Positions 18,039 to 25,925 of a stretch of 64,000 bases of DNA are shown here, in pieces. The position numbers were made by a program, and so were the translations under genes. Origin of the DNA: Zeimonas sp046347945. GTDB lineage: Bacteria > Pseudomonadota > Gammaproteobacteria > Burkholderiales > Burkholderiaceae_E. The notes under the pieces are model-generated. The model was not told the DNA's origin. It was given only the letters and a program-made list of their open reading frames with translations, and ran no database searches. The DNA is taken from contig JAXMFB010000020.1 of NCBI GenBank assembly GCA_046347945.1, positions 1 to 64,000 on the forward strand. Direction: 5' to 3'. Each line of letters opens with the position of its first letter. The first letter of the stretch is position 1.

Positions 18039-19565
18039 ATGAACCTTGCGCATTGGCTCGAGCGCAGCGCCGCGGTATTCGGCGAGCGGCCCGCCATCGC
18101 GCGCGGCCGCGTCGTGGTGTGCAGCTATCGCGAGTTCGCCGCCAGCGCCGCGCGCGCCGCCGCCTGGCTGCACGAGCAGGGGCTGGTTCCCGGCGACCGC
18201 GTCGGATTCTTCCTGGCCAACCAGCCCGATTACCTGCGCTTGCTCTGGGGCGCCTGGTGGGCCGGGATGGTGGCGGTGCCGATCAACGCCAGGCTTCACG
18301 GCCGCGAAGCGGCGTTCATCCTGTCCGACTGCGCGGCGACGATGTGCTTCGCCGACGCCAGCCATGCCGACAAGCTCGCCGGCCACGTGCCCGGCGCGTG
18401 CCGGATCATCGAGGGGCACCCGTTCCTCGACGCCGTCTCGGGCCCGGAGGCGCTCGCGCCGGCGCCGATCGCGGCGCGCGCCGAGGACGACGACGCGTGG
18501 CTCTTCTACACCAGCGGCACGACCGGCAAGCCCAAGGGGGTCCGCCTCACTGCCCGCAACGTGCGCTGGATGACGATGGCCTACCTGGCCGAGGTGCAGC
18601 CGGTGGCGCCCGGCGACGCGATGCTGCATCCGGCGCCGCTGTCGCACGGCAGCGGCATGTACCACTTCCCGTACGTGCTCAACGGCGGCATCAACGTGCT
18701 GCCCGAGTCGGGCGGCTTCGACGGCGCCGAGATCGCGGCGCTCGCAGCGCACTGGGGCAACGCGTCGCTGTTCGCCGCCCCGACGATGGTCCGCCGGCTG
18801 GTCGACTGGGCGCGCACGCGCCCGGGCCCGCTGCCGGGGCTGGCCACCGTCGTCTACGGAGGCGGGCCGATGTACCTGGCCGACATCGAGGACGCGTGCG
18901 CCGTGCTCGGCCCGCACCTGGCGCAGATCTACGGCCAGGGCGAAAGCCCGATGACGATCACCGTGCTGCCGAAGCACGTGATCGAGGACCGAGCGCACCC
19001 ACGCCATCGCGAGCGGCTGGCCTCGGTCGGCTACCCGCAGCCGATGGTCGAGCTGTCGATCCGCGCGCCCGACGGCACGGCGTTGCCCACCGGCGAGGCG
19101 GGCGAGGTCTGCGTGCGCGGCGAGGTCGTCATGAAGGGCTACTGGAACCAGCCGCACGCGACCGAAGAGACGTTGCGCGACGGCTGGCTGCGCACCGGCG
19201 ACATCGGCCGGCTCGATGCCGACGGCTTCCTGACGCTGCTCGATCGCGAGAAAGACCTGATCATCAGCGGCGGCAGCAACATCTATCCGCGCGAGGTCGA
19301 GGAGGCGCTGCTGCGCCACCCGGCCGTGGCCGAGGTCAGCGTGATCGGTGCGCCCGACGCCGAATGGGGCGAGATCGTCGTCGCCTACGTGGTGGCGCAC
19401 GCGCCGGTCGGCGAGAACGAACTCGACGGCCACTGCCTCGAGCACATTGCGCGCTTCAAGCGGCCCCGGCGCTATCGCTTCGTCGAGGCGCTGCCGAAGA
19501 ACAACTACGGCAAGGTGCTGAAGACCGAGTTGCGCGAGCAGGAACGGGTGGCGGCTGCGCATTGA
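18039..19565 (+). CDS. Acyl-CoA synthetase (AMP-dependent)
   Basis: 508-residue member of the ANL superfamily that adenylates a carboxylic acid and transfers it to CoA. The phosphate-binding loop YTSGTTGKPKG is near residues 154-164, followed by YGQGESPMT, the GYWNQP segment, GWLRTGDIGRLDADG and KDLIISGGSNIYPREVE. The catalytic Lys is in PKNNYGKVLK at the end. An AGGAG ribosome-binding site precedes ATG 18039. Length and motifs fit fatty-acid or aryl-CoA ligases; the substrate is unknown. It diverges from the M20 hydrolase gene and converges with the dienelactone hydrolase gene. Confidence 0.92.
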   Translation: MNLAHWLERSAAVFGERPAIARGRVVVCSYREFAASAARAAAWLHEQGLVPGDRVGFFLANQPDYLRLLWGAWWAGMVAVPINARLHGREAAFILSDCAATMCFADASHADKLAGHVPGACRIIEGHPFLDAVSGPEALAPAPIAARAEDDDAWLFYTSGTTGKPKGVRLTARNVRWMTMAYLAEVQPVAPGDAMLHPAPLSHGSGMYHFPYVLNGGINVLPESGGFDGAEIAALAAHWGNASLFAAPTMVRRLVDWARTRPGPLPGLATVVYGGGPMYLADIEDACAVLGPHLAQIYGQGESPMTITVLPKHVIEDRAHPRHRERLASVGYPQPMVELSIRAPDGTALPTGEAGEVCVRGEVVMKGYWNQPHATEETLRDGWLRTGDIGRLDADGFLTLLDREKDLIISGGSNIYPREVEEALLRHPAVAEVSVIGAPDAEWGEIVVAYVVAHAPVGENELDGHCLEHIARFKRPRRYRFVEALPKNNYGKVLKTELREQERVAAAH

Positions 19566-19589
19566 GGGGCGTGCGCGAGGGGCGTGCGC
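19564..19589. repeat. 13-bp direct repeat, two copies
   Basis: Two perfect adjacent copies of GAGGGGCGTGCGC begin within the stop codon of the acyl-CoA synthetase gene. The remaining bases up to the convergent gene are almost pure G and C with several short inverted repeats but no T run, so no intrinsic terminator can be claimed there. Confidence 0.8.
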
Positions 19590-19647
19590 GACGGCGGCGC
19601 GCGCGACGCGCCTGCGCGGGCGCGCCGCGTGCGCGGCGACGGCCGCC

Positions 19648-20316
19648 TCAGCCGACGTGCTGCGCGAGGAACGCCACCGTGCGGCTGCGCGCCAGCTTCG
19701 ACGCCTCGGCGTTGTACGAGCCGCGCTGGTCGCAGTTGAATCCGTGCCCGGCGTCGTAGAAGTGCGCGGCGACTTCCGGGTGCTTCGCCAGCAGCGCTCG
19801 CGCCTGCGCCGGCGACGGCGACTTGTCCTGCTCGCCGAAGTGGCACAGCACCGGGCACTTCGGCGACTCGTCCATGAAGTTGGGCATGCCGCCGCCGTAG
19901 TACGGCACCGCGGCGGCCAGGCCCGACAGGCGGCTCGCGGCCAGCCAGGCCACCGTGCCGCCCCAGCAGTAGCCGACGATCGCCACGCGACCGGCCGATT
20001 TCGCGTGCTCGATCGCCGCGGCGACGTCGCGCAGCGCGGCGCCGAAGTCGATCTTCTGCATGATCGCGATGCCGGCCTGGATCTCGTCGGGCGCGTAGCC
20101 GGTCTCGTAGTGGCGCTGCACGCGGTCGAACAGCGCCGGCGCGATCGTCAGGTAGCCATCGGCGGCGTAACCGTCGGCCACCGAGCGGATGTGGCTGTTG
20201 ACGCCGAAGATCTCGGGCGCGACGACCAGCGCGCCGCGCGCCTTGCCGGCCGGGGTGGCCTGGTACGCCGAAAAGCGATGGCCGTCGGCGGCCGTGAGTT
20301 CGATGAAGCTGCCCAT
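19648..20316 (-). CDS. Dienelactone hydrolase family protein
   Basis: 222-residue alpha/beta hydrolase of the DLH family, classically cis/trans-dienelactone hydrolase of chlorocatechol degradation, with many members of other or unknown substrate. The nucleophile motif GYCWGG puts Cys at residue 117, and the C-terminal DAGHGFNCD supplies the catalytic His. It starts MGSFIELTAADGHRFSAYQATP, as is usual. It lies 20 bases downstream of the stop of a Bug-type binding-protein gene on the same strand, so the two may be cotranscribed. Confidence 0.92.
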   Translation of the reverse strand: MGSFIELTAADGHRFSAYQATPAGKARGALVVAPEIFGVNSHIRSVADGYAADGYLTIAPALFDRVQRHYETGYAPDEIQAGIAIMQKIDFGAALRDVAAAIEHAKSAGRVAIVGYCWGGTVAWLAASRLSGLAAAVPYYGGGMPNFMDESPKCPVLCHFGEQDKSPSPAQARALLAKHPEVAAHFYDAGHGFNCDQRGSYNAEASKLARSRTVAFLAQHVG

Positions 20317-20335
20317 GGGACGTCGTGCCTCCCGG

Positions 20336-21305
20336 TTACATCGTGCCCTTCATGCCCAGCCGCTCGATCGTCGCCGCTTCGGCCGCGAAGGTCTTCTTCG
20401 CCCACGCGGTGGCCAGTCGCCCCGGCGCTCATGTATAGACCTGTGGCTGGTCGAAGCGATCGAGGATCTCCTGAACCTTCGGGTCGTCCATCGCCTTGTG
20501 GAAGGCATCCTGCAGCACCTTGACGACCGCGGGATCCATGCCCTTGGGGCCCGCCAGCCCGAACGGCGAGTCGGACACGGTCTCGTAGCCGAGCTCGTTC
20601 AGCGTCGGCACGTTCGGCCAGCGCTTGGTGCGCTTGCTGCCGTAGGTGCCCAGCAGCGCGGCCGCCCCGACGCGACGTGAGGCGCCCAGCCGGTCGAATC
20701 GCTGGCCGCCATGATGTGGCCACCCAGGATGGCCTGCATCAGGTCGGCGCTGCCCTTGAACGGCACGTGGTTGAGCTTGATGCCGGCGCGCCTGCAGGCT
20801 CCTCGATCGCCAGGTGCGGAGACGTACCCACGCCGGTCGAGCCGTAGCTGGTGTTCCCGGGATTGGCCTTCGCGTAGTCGACCACGTCCTTGATCGACTT
20901 GAACGGCGAGTCGCCCGCGACCACCAGGCCGAACGTGTAGCCGGTCAGGTTCACGACGTAGGTAAAGTCGTTGATCAGGTCGAAGCTCGGCGTCTTCTGC
21001 ATGTGCGGGATGCGGAACATCCCCATCAGCATCTGCGCCAGCGTGTAGCCGTCGGGGCGCGCGTTGCGCATCGACAGCGCGGCCAGCGTTCCGCCGGCGC
21101 CCGGCTTGTTCTCGACGACCACCGACTGGCCGAGCGTCTTCGCGGCCGCTTCGCCAGGCGGAACACCTGGTCGGTCGGTCCGCCGGCCGGGAACGCGCAG
21201 TACAGCGTCACCGGGCGGGTCGGAAACGGCTGCGCCAGCCGCGGAACTCGAAGCAGCGGCGGCGAGCGCGCCGGCGCCGAGGGAGGACTCGCGACGATCG
21301 GTCAT
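20336..21305 (-). pseudogene. Bug/TctC-family solute-binding protein, frame broken several times
   Basis: Periplasmic substrate-binding protein of the tripartite tricarboxylate transporter family, typical of Burkholderiales. It can be followed from ATG 21305 (preceded by GGGGAGA) through a Tat-like signal, PVTLYCAFPAGGPTDQVFR, then EAAAKTLGQSVVVENKPGAGGTL and GDSPFKSIKDVVDYAKANPG, then VPTLNELGYETVSDSPFGLAGPKG, and an end ERLGMKGTM-stop at 20336. These pieces lie in different frames, with shifts near 21240, 21150, 20800, 20670 and 20430. The total of 970 bases equals a full-length member (about 323 codons). The pattern suggests indel errors more than decay. Confidence 0.82.
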
Positions 21306-21441
21306 CTGGCGTCTCCCCGGGCCACCGTGGCCATCGCCAGTCTGGTGGCGTTCGGCGCCGGCTGAAGAGTACCGAGCTGAGGGCGTCGCCGCCACTCGGA
21401 CACCAGCTCGGGCTGCGCCGATGCCAGCCCGAACACCTCGA

Positions 21442-22206
21442 TCATCGTCTTGCGGCCGACGTCGTCATGAACGCGCGATCGCGTCGCACGATCTCGAGCA
21501 ACTGCTCGAGCGCCGGCGCCCAGGTCTTCTGGCCGATGTAGTGCCTGGCCAGGTCGAGCCGCGCCTGCAGGTCGTCGGGCCTCTCGGCGACGGCATCGAG
21601 CAGCTCGACCGGCGGCGGCTCGGCGCCTTCGGCGACCTGCCGGCGCACGCGCTCGACCAGCGCCTGGACCTCCGGGTCCTGCAGCGACTGGGCCGACAGG
21701 TGCACGAGTTGCGCCTGCGCGGCGCCGGCGTCGTCGTCCTGCAGCAGCAGTTGCGCGTACATCAGCCGCGCGCCGTCGTTGGCGGGGTCGCTCGCGAGCG
21801 CCTTCTGCAGGTGCCCGACGGCGGCGGCGGTGTCGCCGCGCTCTGCGGCCTGCATCGCCTGCTCGAGCTCGACGTCGCCGGGGTTCGGCAGCAGCCGGTC
21901 GATGAACTCGCGCAGCTGGCTTTCGGGCACCGCGCCCTGGAACTGGTCGACCGGCTGGCCGTTGACGATGCCGAACACGGTGGGGATCGAGCGGATGCGG
22001 AAGTGCTGCGCGAGCTCGGGCTGTGCGTCGGTGTCGACCTTGACCAGGCGGAAGCGGCCGCCGTACTGCTGCTCGAGCTTCTCCAGCATCGGGCCGAGGG
22101 TCTTGCACGGCCCGCACCATGGCGCCCAGAAGTCGAGCACCACCGGGGTTTGCATCGATGCGTCGATGACGTCTTCCTTGAAGCGTTCGAGGGTGGTGTC
22201 GATCAT
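21442..22206 (-). CDS. cnoX: Thioredoxin-TPR chaperedoxin CnoX (YbbN), C-terminus frameshifted
   Basis: CnoX proteins combine an N-terminal thioredoxin fold with TPR-like helices and protect GroEL clients from oxidative aggregation in the cytosol. Residues 1-110 carry VVLDFWAPWCGPCKTL, with the full CGPC motif, and SIPTVFGIVNGQPVDQF. From about 115 on there are helical repeats (ELEQAMQAAERGDTAAAVGHLQKAL). The frame stops early at 21442. The usual ending (DDVGRKTMIEVFGLASAQPELVSEWRRR) is encoded in another frame just beyond about 21465, so a single missing base after ATG in the FMDD codons would restore it. The true end then lies near 21300-21380. Confidence 0.85.
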   Translation of the reverse strand: MIDTTLERFKEDVIDASMQTPVVLDFWAPWCGPCKTLGPMLEKLEQQYGGRFRLVKVDTDAQPELAQHFRIRSIPTVFGIVNGQPVDQFQGAVPESQLREFIDRLLPNPGDVELEQAMQAAERGDTAAAVGHLQKALASDPANDGARLMYAQLLLQDDDAGAAQAQLVHLSAQSLQDPEVQALVERVRRQVAEGAEPPPVELLDAVAERPDDLQARLDLARHYIGQKTWAPALEQLLEIVRRDRAFMTTSAARR

Positions 22207-22268
22207 GGGAAATGGCGGTCGGTGAAGCGGGAAGGCGATGTTAGCTCAAGGGTGCCGCGGCCTTCGGC

Positions 22269-23194
22269 TCAGGCCGGCGGCGCGCTCGCGTATCCGTCGC
22301 GCGCCGCGGTCTCGAGCAGCCAGGCCCGCAGTGCGTGGGCCGCCGGCCTGCGCCCGGCTGCGCCGCTCAGCACGACCGAATAGCCGCGCGGCGATGCGAG
22401 CGCGCCCGACCAGGGCGCGGCCGGCCGTCTGCGAGCAGCGCGTCGATCAGCGGCCGGCGCCCGATCGCCACGCCCTGCCCCAGCACGGCGGCGCTCACCA
22501 CGTCGTCGTAGCGCCGAGAAGCTCAGGCGCCCGGCCGGTTGGAGGTCCGGCAGGCCCATCGCGGCGAGCCACGGCTCCCATTCGGGCAGCACCCCCATCA
22601 TCGGGTCGACGACCCGCAGCAGCGTGTGCAGCCGCAGGTCCGGCGGGACCCGCGAGCGGCGGCCCGTCTTCGAGCAGCGACGGACTGCACACCGGCAGCA
22701 CCGACTCCTCGAACAGCCGCGAGCCGTGCATGCTGTCGAGCCGCCCATAGCGGATCGCCACGTCGATGCCCTCGGCATCGAGGTCGCGCAGGTCGAGGCT
22801 GGCGTCGACGCGCGCGTCGATTCCCGGGTGCTCGCGCGTGAAGCGCGAAAGCCAGGGATCAGCCACAGCGAGGCGACGCCTGGCGTCGTGGTCAGCGTGA
22901 GCACCTGCCGCTCGCCGGGCGCGCGCAGTTGCGCGACCGTGCTGCGCGAGCGCTCGAAGGCCTCGCGGCATGCGTCGTGCAACGCGCTGCCTTCCTCGGT
23001 GAGCGCCAGCCCCCGATGCCGGCGGCAAACAGCGCCACGCCGAGGAGGTCGTCCTACGAGGCGCGCGGATCTGCCGGCTGACCGCCGACTGCGTGACGAA
23101 GCGTTCCCGGGCGGCGCGCGTGAAAACTCGCTGAGCCGCCGCCTCGAAAGTGATCGGCCACTCTGGCGCCGGCAGCCGTCGGGTCGTTTCGCAT
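22269..23194 (-). pseudogene. LysR-family regulator (GcvA-like), frame broken several times
   Basis: LysR-type transcriptional regulator whose parts are all present but in alternating frames. They are FVTQSAVSRQIR (HTH), RRHRGLALTEEG, VLTLTTTPGVASLWL, REHPGIDARVDASLDLRDLDAEGIDVAIRYGRLD, HTLLRVVDPMMGVLPEWEPWLAAMG, and the ending LASPRGYSVVLSG. ATG 23194 and the stop at 22269 give 926 bases, close to the usual 300-310 codons. At least five indels are needed. The GcvA-like sequence and the divergent DUF2917 gene match a common Burkholderiales arrangement. Treat it as an intact gene read through poor sequence unless resequencing shows otherwise. Confidence 0.8.
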
Positions 23195-23334
23195 GCGCTG
23201 AAGGAATGCGTCGTGTTCGAAAAGATCGTTTGAGCGGCGAATCAACGCGAGGGATGATCGGCCCCATCGATGCCGGAGTCAATCAGCAATCCATTCCCGT
23301 GATGCATGACTATCCGGCGTGACTGGAGGTCACC

Positions 23335-23697
23335 ATGATGCTCGAACTCGACTCGCCGCGGATCCCGCTGGCCTGCCCACGGGCCTGGCACGCCTGCCCG
23401 ATGCCGCCTCGACACGGATCGTCTGCGAGACGGGCACCGTCTGGCTCACGATCGACAACGATCCGCGCGAGCATCGTGCTCGCGCCCGGCCAGTCGTTCC
23501 TGGTCGACCGCCGCGCCGGGTGCTGGTCTACGCGCTCGAGGACGCCTGCGTGCGCGTCGTCGAGCCAGGCCGCGCCAGACCCCGCGTCGTCGCGCGCGCG
23601 CGCTGCGGCCTCCAGCGCGCTCGCGCGCGTCGTTGCTCGCCCGCTCGGGCGCGTAGCCACCCGACCGGTCGCACCCCGTCGCCACCGAGGTGGCGTG
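23335..23697 (+). pseudogene. DUF2917 protein, frame broken several times
   Basis: Small cupin-like DUF2917 protein, found mainly in betaproteobacteria and often beside a LysR regulator; its function is unknown. It starts MMLELDSPRIPL after a GGAGG ribosome-binding site and changes frame to LARLPDAASTRIVCETGTVWLTIDNDP. It then changes to IVLAPGQSFLVDRRAG and again to VLVYALEDACVRVVEPG, so at least three indels occur within about 250 bases. The C-terminal end is uncertain and the end coordinate approximate. It is divergent from the LysR gene, whose product would be the natural regulator. Confidence 0.7.
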
Positions 23698-23776
23698 ATG
23701 GACGCGGCGCGCGGGGGCGCGCAGAGCCCGGCGGGCGACGCGCTCGCGTCAGGTGCGCCCTGCGCCGGCTGCTGGC

Positions 23777-24250
23777 TTACTGCGACACGCGGGTCGTGCC
23801 CCGCACCGGATCGGTGAGGATGCGCACGCGCTGACCCGGGGCGAACGATTCGCCGCCCGACTCCTGCACCACGGCGAAGGTGCGACCGGCGTCGGTGCGC
23901 ACGGTGATCTCGAGCGCCGGGCGGTCGCTGAGCGATTGTTCGGCGTGGCTGCCGATCACGCCGCCGGCCACTGCGCCGAGCACCGACCCGATGATCGAGC
24001 CCTTGCCGCCGCCGACGTTCGAGCCGGCGACCCCGCCGACCACCGCGCCGGCGCCGGTGCCCACGCCAGTGGGGTGGTCGCGCTCCATGCGGACCTCGCG
24101 GATCGCCTGGATCACGCCGGTCTGCACCTGCATGGGCCGGCGCGCCTCGCTGGCGGTGTACGTGTGGCCCGACTTCGACGGGGCGGCGCAGCCGGCGAGC
24201 AGCGCCGCGGCCACCAATGCCGTCATCGAGAGAATCCTGCTGCGAACCAT
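23777..24250 (-). CDS. SlyB-like glycine-zipper outer membrane lipoprotein
   Basis: 157-residue lipoprotein with lipobox LLAGC (Cys 21), then a Gly-zipper membrane segment of the 2TM type (GTGAGAVVGGVAGSNVGGGKGSIIGSVLGAVAGGVIGS). A C-terminal beta domain follows (ALEITVRTDAGRTFAVVQESG... FAPGQRVRIL). This is the layout of SlyB/PcP-type outer-membrane lipoproteins that help envelope integrity. ATG 24250 is chosen over GTG 24259 because AGGAG lies about nine bases before it. Confidence 0.88.
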   Translation of the reverse strand: MVRSRILSMTALVAAALLAGCAAPSKSGHTYTASEARRPMQVQTGVIQAIREVRMERDHPTGVGTGAGAVVGGVAGSNVGGGKGSIIGSVLGAVAGGVIGSHAEQSLSDRPALEITVRTDAGRTFAVVQESGGESFAPGQRVRILTDPVRGTTRVSQ

Positions 24251-24305
24251 GGTCGACACTCCTGCGCCGGACGCCGTGACGCCGCGATTATCGCAGGCGC
24301 GAGCC

Positions 24306-24512
24306 TCAGGGCACGGTGGCGCAGGCGAGGGCAGTGCCGGGCTCGGGCGCCGCGGCGAGCAGCAGTGCCACGACCAGCCCGATCGGGGCGGCCACCTTCA
24401 GCAGGGCGAACAGGAGTTGATCCCGCTTGTCGCGGGAGCGGGGAAACGCAAGGAGGATCGAATCGACCAGGCGCCTTGCGTTGCCTCCGCGCGAAGTGAC
24501 GCGGATTGACAT
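24306..24512 (-). CDS. Small single-pass membrane protein
   Basis: 68-residue protein with a basic N-terminal third and one hydrophobic segment (LLKVAAPIGLVVALLLAAA, about residues 38-56), followed by a short tail. I do not recognise the family. The ATG at 24512 has AAGG about ten bases upstream, and a good extended -10 promoter lies 50 bases upstream on the same strand, which supports a real gene. It is divergent from the HNH endonuclease gene. Confidence 0.5.
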   Translation of the reverse strand: MSIRVTSRGGNARRLVDSILLAFPRSRDKRDQLLFALLKVAAPIGLVVALLLAAAPEPGTALACATVP

Positions 24513-24561
24513 GGGGACACCTTTGTTGAGAGGGAGTCACCGCTTGTGCGATGATGTTGCA

Positions 24562-24570
24562 ATCATACCA
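24562..24570 (-). promoter_or_regulatory. Extended -10 promoter for the small membrane protein
   Basis: Read on the minus strand the bases are TGGTATGAT: a TATGAT -10 element (five of six consensus bases) with the TGn extension. The -35 region 17 bases upstream (TCCCGA) is poor, as often with extended -10 promoters. Transcription would begin near 24555 and give a leader of about 43 bases. Confidence 0.5.
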
Positions 24571-24571
24571 C

Positions 24572-24585
24572 AAGACGCGCGTCTT
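24572..24585. promoter_or_regulatory. 14-bp perfect palindrome, candidate operator
   Basis: AAGACGCGCGTCTT is a perfect palindrome lying between the -10 and the -35 region of the minus-strand promoter and just upstream of the HNH gene's GTG start on the plus strand. A dimeric repressor bound here could control both divergent genes. No regulator gene in the immediate neighbourhood is an obvious partner. Confidence 0.4.
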
Positions 24586-24597
24586 CGGGAGCCTGGT

Positions 24598-25200
24598 GTG
24601 TGGTCAGCGCCATCGTCGGTGAGCATCCTCGTGCTCGATGCGAGCGGCACGCCGCGCCGCTGGATCGGCGTGGAAGAGGCGGTCGGTTACTACTACAAGC
24701 GCCAGGTCGCGTGGGATCTCGGCGATCACGCGTTCACGCTGCGCGGGGGCGTGTGCCGCGCCACCGGCGAGCGCTCGTCGCTCACCTTGCGTTCGATCGT
24801 CGCAGTGCGCGGAGACTCCTCGCGCCGCGCGCGCTTCGAGCACACTCCGGCGCTCACGCGCGAGATGCTGTTCGCGCGCGACCGCTTCGTCTGCGCGTAT
24901 TGCGGCACCCGCCACCGGCCGTCGGAGCTCACCGCCGAGCACGTCCAGCCGCAGAGCCGCGGCGGACGCGACACCTGGACCAACCTGGTCAGCGCGTGCA
25001 AGCCCTGCAACCTGCGCAAGGGCGATCGCACGCCCGAGCAGGCGCGCATGCCGCTGCTCTACGTGCCGTACGTGCCGAGCCTGCACGAGGCGTTCATCCT
25101 GCGCAATCGGCGCATCCTCGCCGACCAGATGGAGTTCCTGATGGCCGGCGTGCCGGCCAATTCGCGATTGCACGCCGGCGACGGCGCGCGACTCGCCTGA
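24598..25200 (+). CDS. HNH endonuclease
   Basis: HNH-family nuclease of about 200 residues, of the kind common in proteobacterial chromosomes and of unknown biological role. The zinc/HNH core is CAYCGTRHRPSELTAEHVQPQSRGGRDTW..., with two CxxC knuckles (CAYC, CKPC) around the His-containing HNH core (EHVQPQSRGG and NLVSACKPCNLRKG). The N-terminal domain (ILVLDASGTPRRWIGVEEAVGYYYKRQVAWDLGD) is the usual partner domain. GTG 24598 is preferred, with GGGAG just upstream; the reading frame stays open to 24427, but that part overlaps the divergent gene and lacks similarity. Confidence 0.85.
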   Translation: MWSAPSSVSILVLDASGTPRRWIGVEEAVGYYYKRQVAWDLGDHAFTLRGGVCRATGERSSLTLRSIVAVRGDSSRRARFEHTPALTREMLFARDRFVCAYCGTRHRPSELTAEHVQPQSRGGRDTWTNLVSACKPCNLRKGDRTPEQARMPLLYVPYVPSLHEAFILRNRRILADQMEFLMAGVPANSRLHAGDGARLA

Positions 25201-25204
25201 TCGT

Positions 25205-25786
25205 TCAGGCCGCGACGGCCTCGCGCGCGCGGCACTCGGCCGCCAGCAGGCGCCGGGCGATGCGCTCGAGGCGGGCGTCGCGCACGCCGCGCGCCTCGAG
25301 GGCACGCCAGGTGTTGATCGCGTAGTCGCGGTTGGCGCCGCGCTGGCCGGCGCAGCAGCCCAGCCGCTCGAGGATCTCGTCGTCGTCGAGTCGCTGATAG
25401 GCCGGGCGGTCGCGGTCGGCCGCGAAGGTCAGCGCGTCGATGCGCGTGCCGCAGGGCAGGCGCGCCTCGAGCACCACCGGCAGGTACACGCGATCGTCCC
25501 AGTCGGGGATCTCGCGCTCGTACAGCCGGTGAATCGCCTCGGCGCGACTCGCGGCGGTGAGCCGGTAGGCGACGCCTACGCAACTGCCGCCGCGGTCCAG
25601 CCCGAGCACCAGTCCAGGTTGCGCCGGGGTGCCGCGATAGCGCGTCGAGCGGATGCAGAACGCCCGGTGATAGCCGTGCACGCGGGCGACTTCGGCGCGC
25701 TCGAACTCGATTTCGGGGTTCCAGATGAGCGAGCCGTAGCCGAAGACCCAGTCGGCGACCACGGATGCGGGATGCATGCACACCAT
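25205..25786 (-). CDS. Gamma-glutamylcyclotransferase (ChaC-like)
   Basis: 193-residue ChaC-family enzyme, expected to cleave glutathione (or gamma-glutamyl peptides) to 5-oxoproline and Cys-Gly. The substrate loop WVFGYGSLIWNP lies at residues 13-24, and ARVHGYHRAFCIRSTRYRGTP, GVAYRL and the ANRDYAINTWRALE segment follow as in the family. Two in-frame ATGs, at 25786 and 25777, compete as start. It ends only four bases from the HNH gene's stop in convergent orientation. Confidence 0.88.
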   Translation of the reverse strand: MVCMHPASVVADWVFGYGSLIWNPEIEFERAEVARVHGYHRAFCIRSTRYRGTPAQPGLVLGLDRGGSCVGVAYRLTAASRAEAIHRLYEREIPDWDDRVYLPVVLEARLPCGTRIDALTFAADRDRPAYQRLDDDEILERLGCCAGQRGANRDYAINTWRALEARGVRDARLERIARRLLAAECRAREAVAA

Positions 25787-25925
25787 GCGCGAAAGGATAC
25801 CGTCGGCGGACGCAAAGGGTGGCGCCCGCCGCTGCGCGGAGCCGCGCGGCGGTCGTTCGGCGGCGCTTCGGGGGGGGGTCGGCCCCGCTTCGTGGGGATG
25901 CGCGCAACAGCGCGCGCTGCCGCCG

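Noticed and set aside
24223..24573. Longer minus-strand frame over the 68-residue protein
   Set aside because: It lacks a hydrophobic segment or family match, and the shorter frame has the promoter and ribosome-binding site.
25870..25878. G9 homopolymer as a phase-variation tract
   Set aside because: It lies between two genes' ends and starts with no promoter alignment, so slippage there would have no obvious effect.
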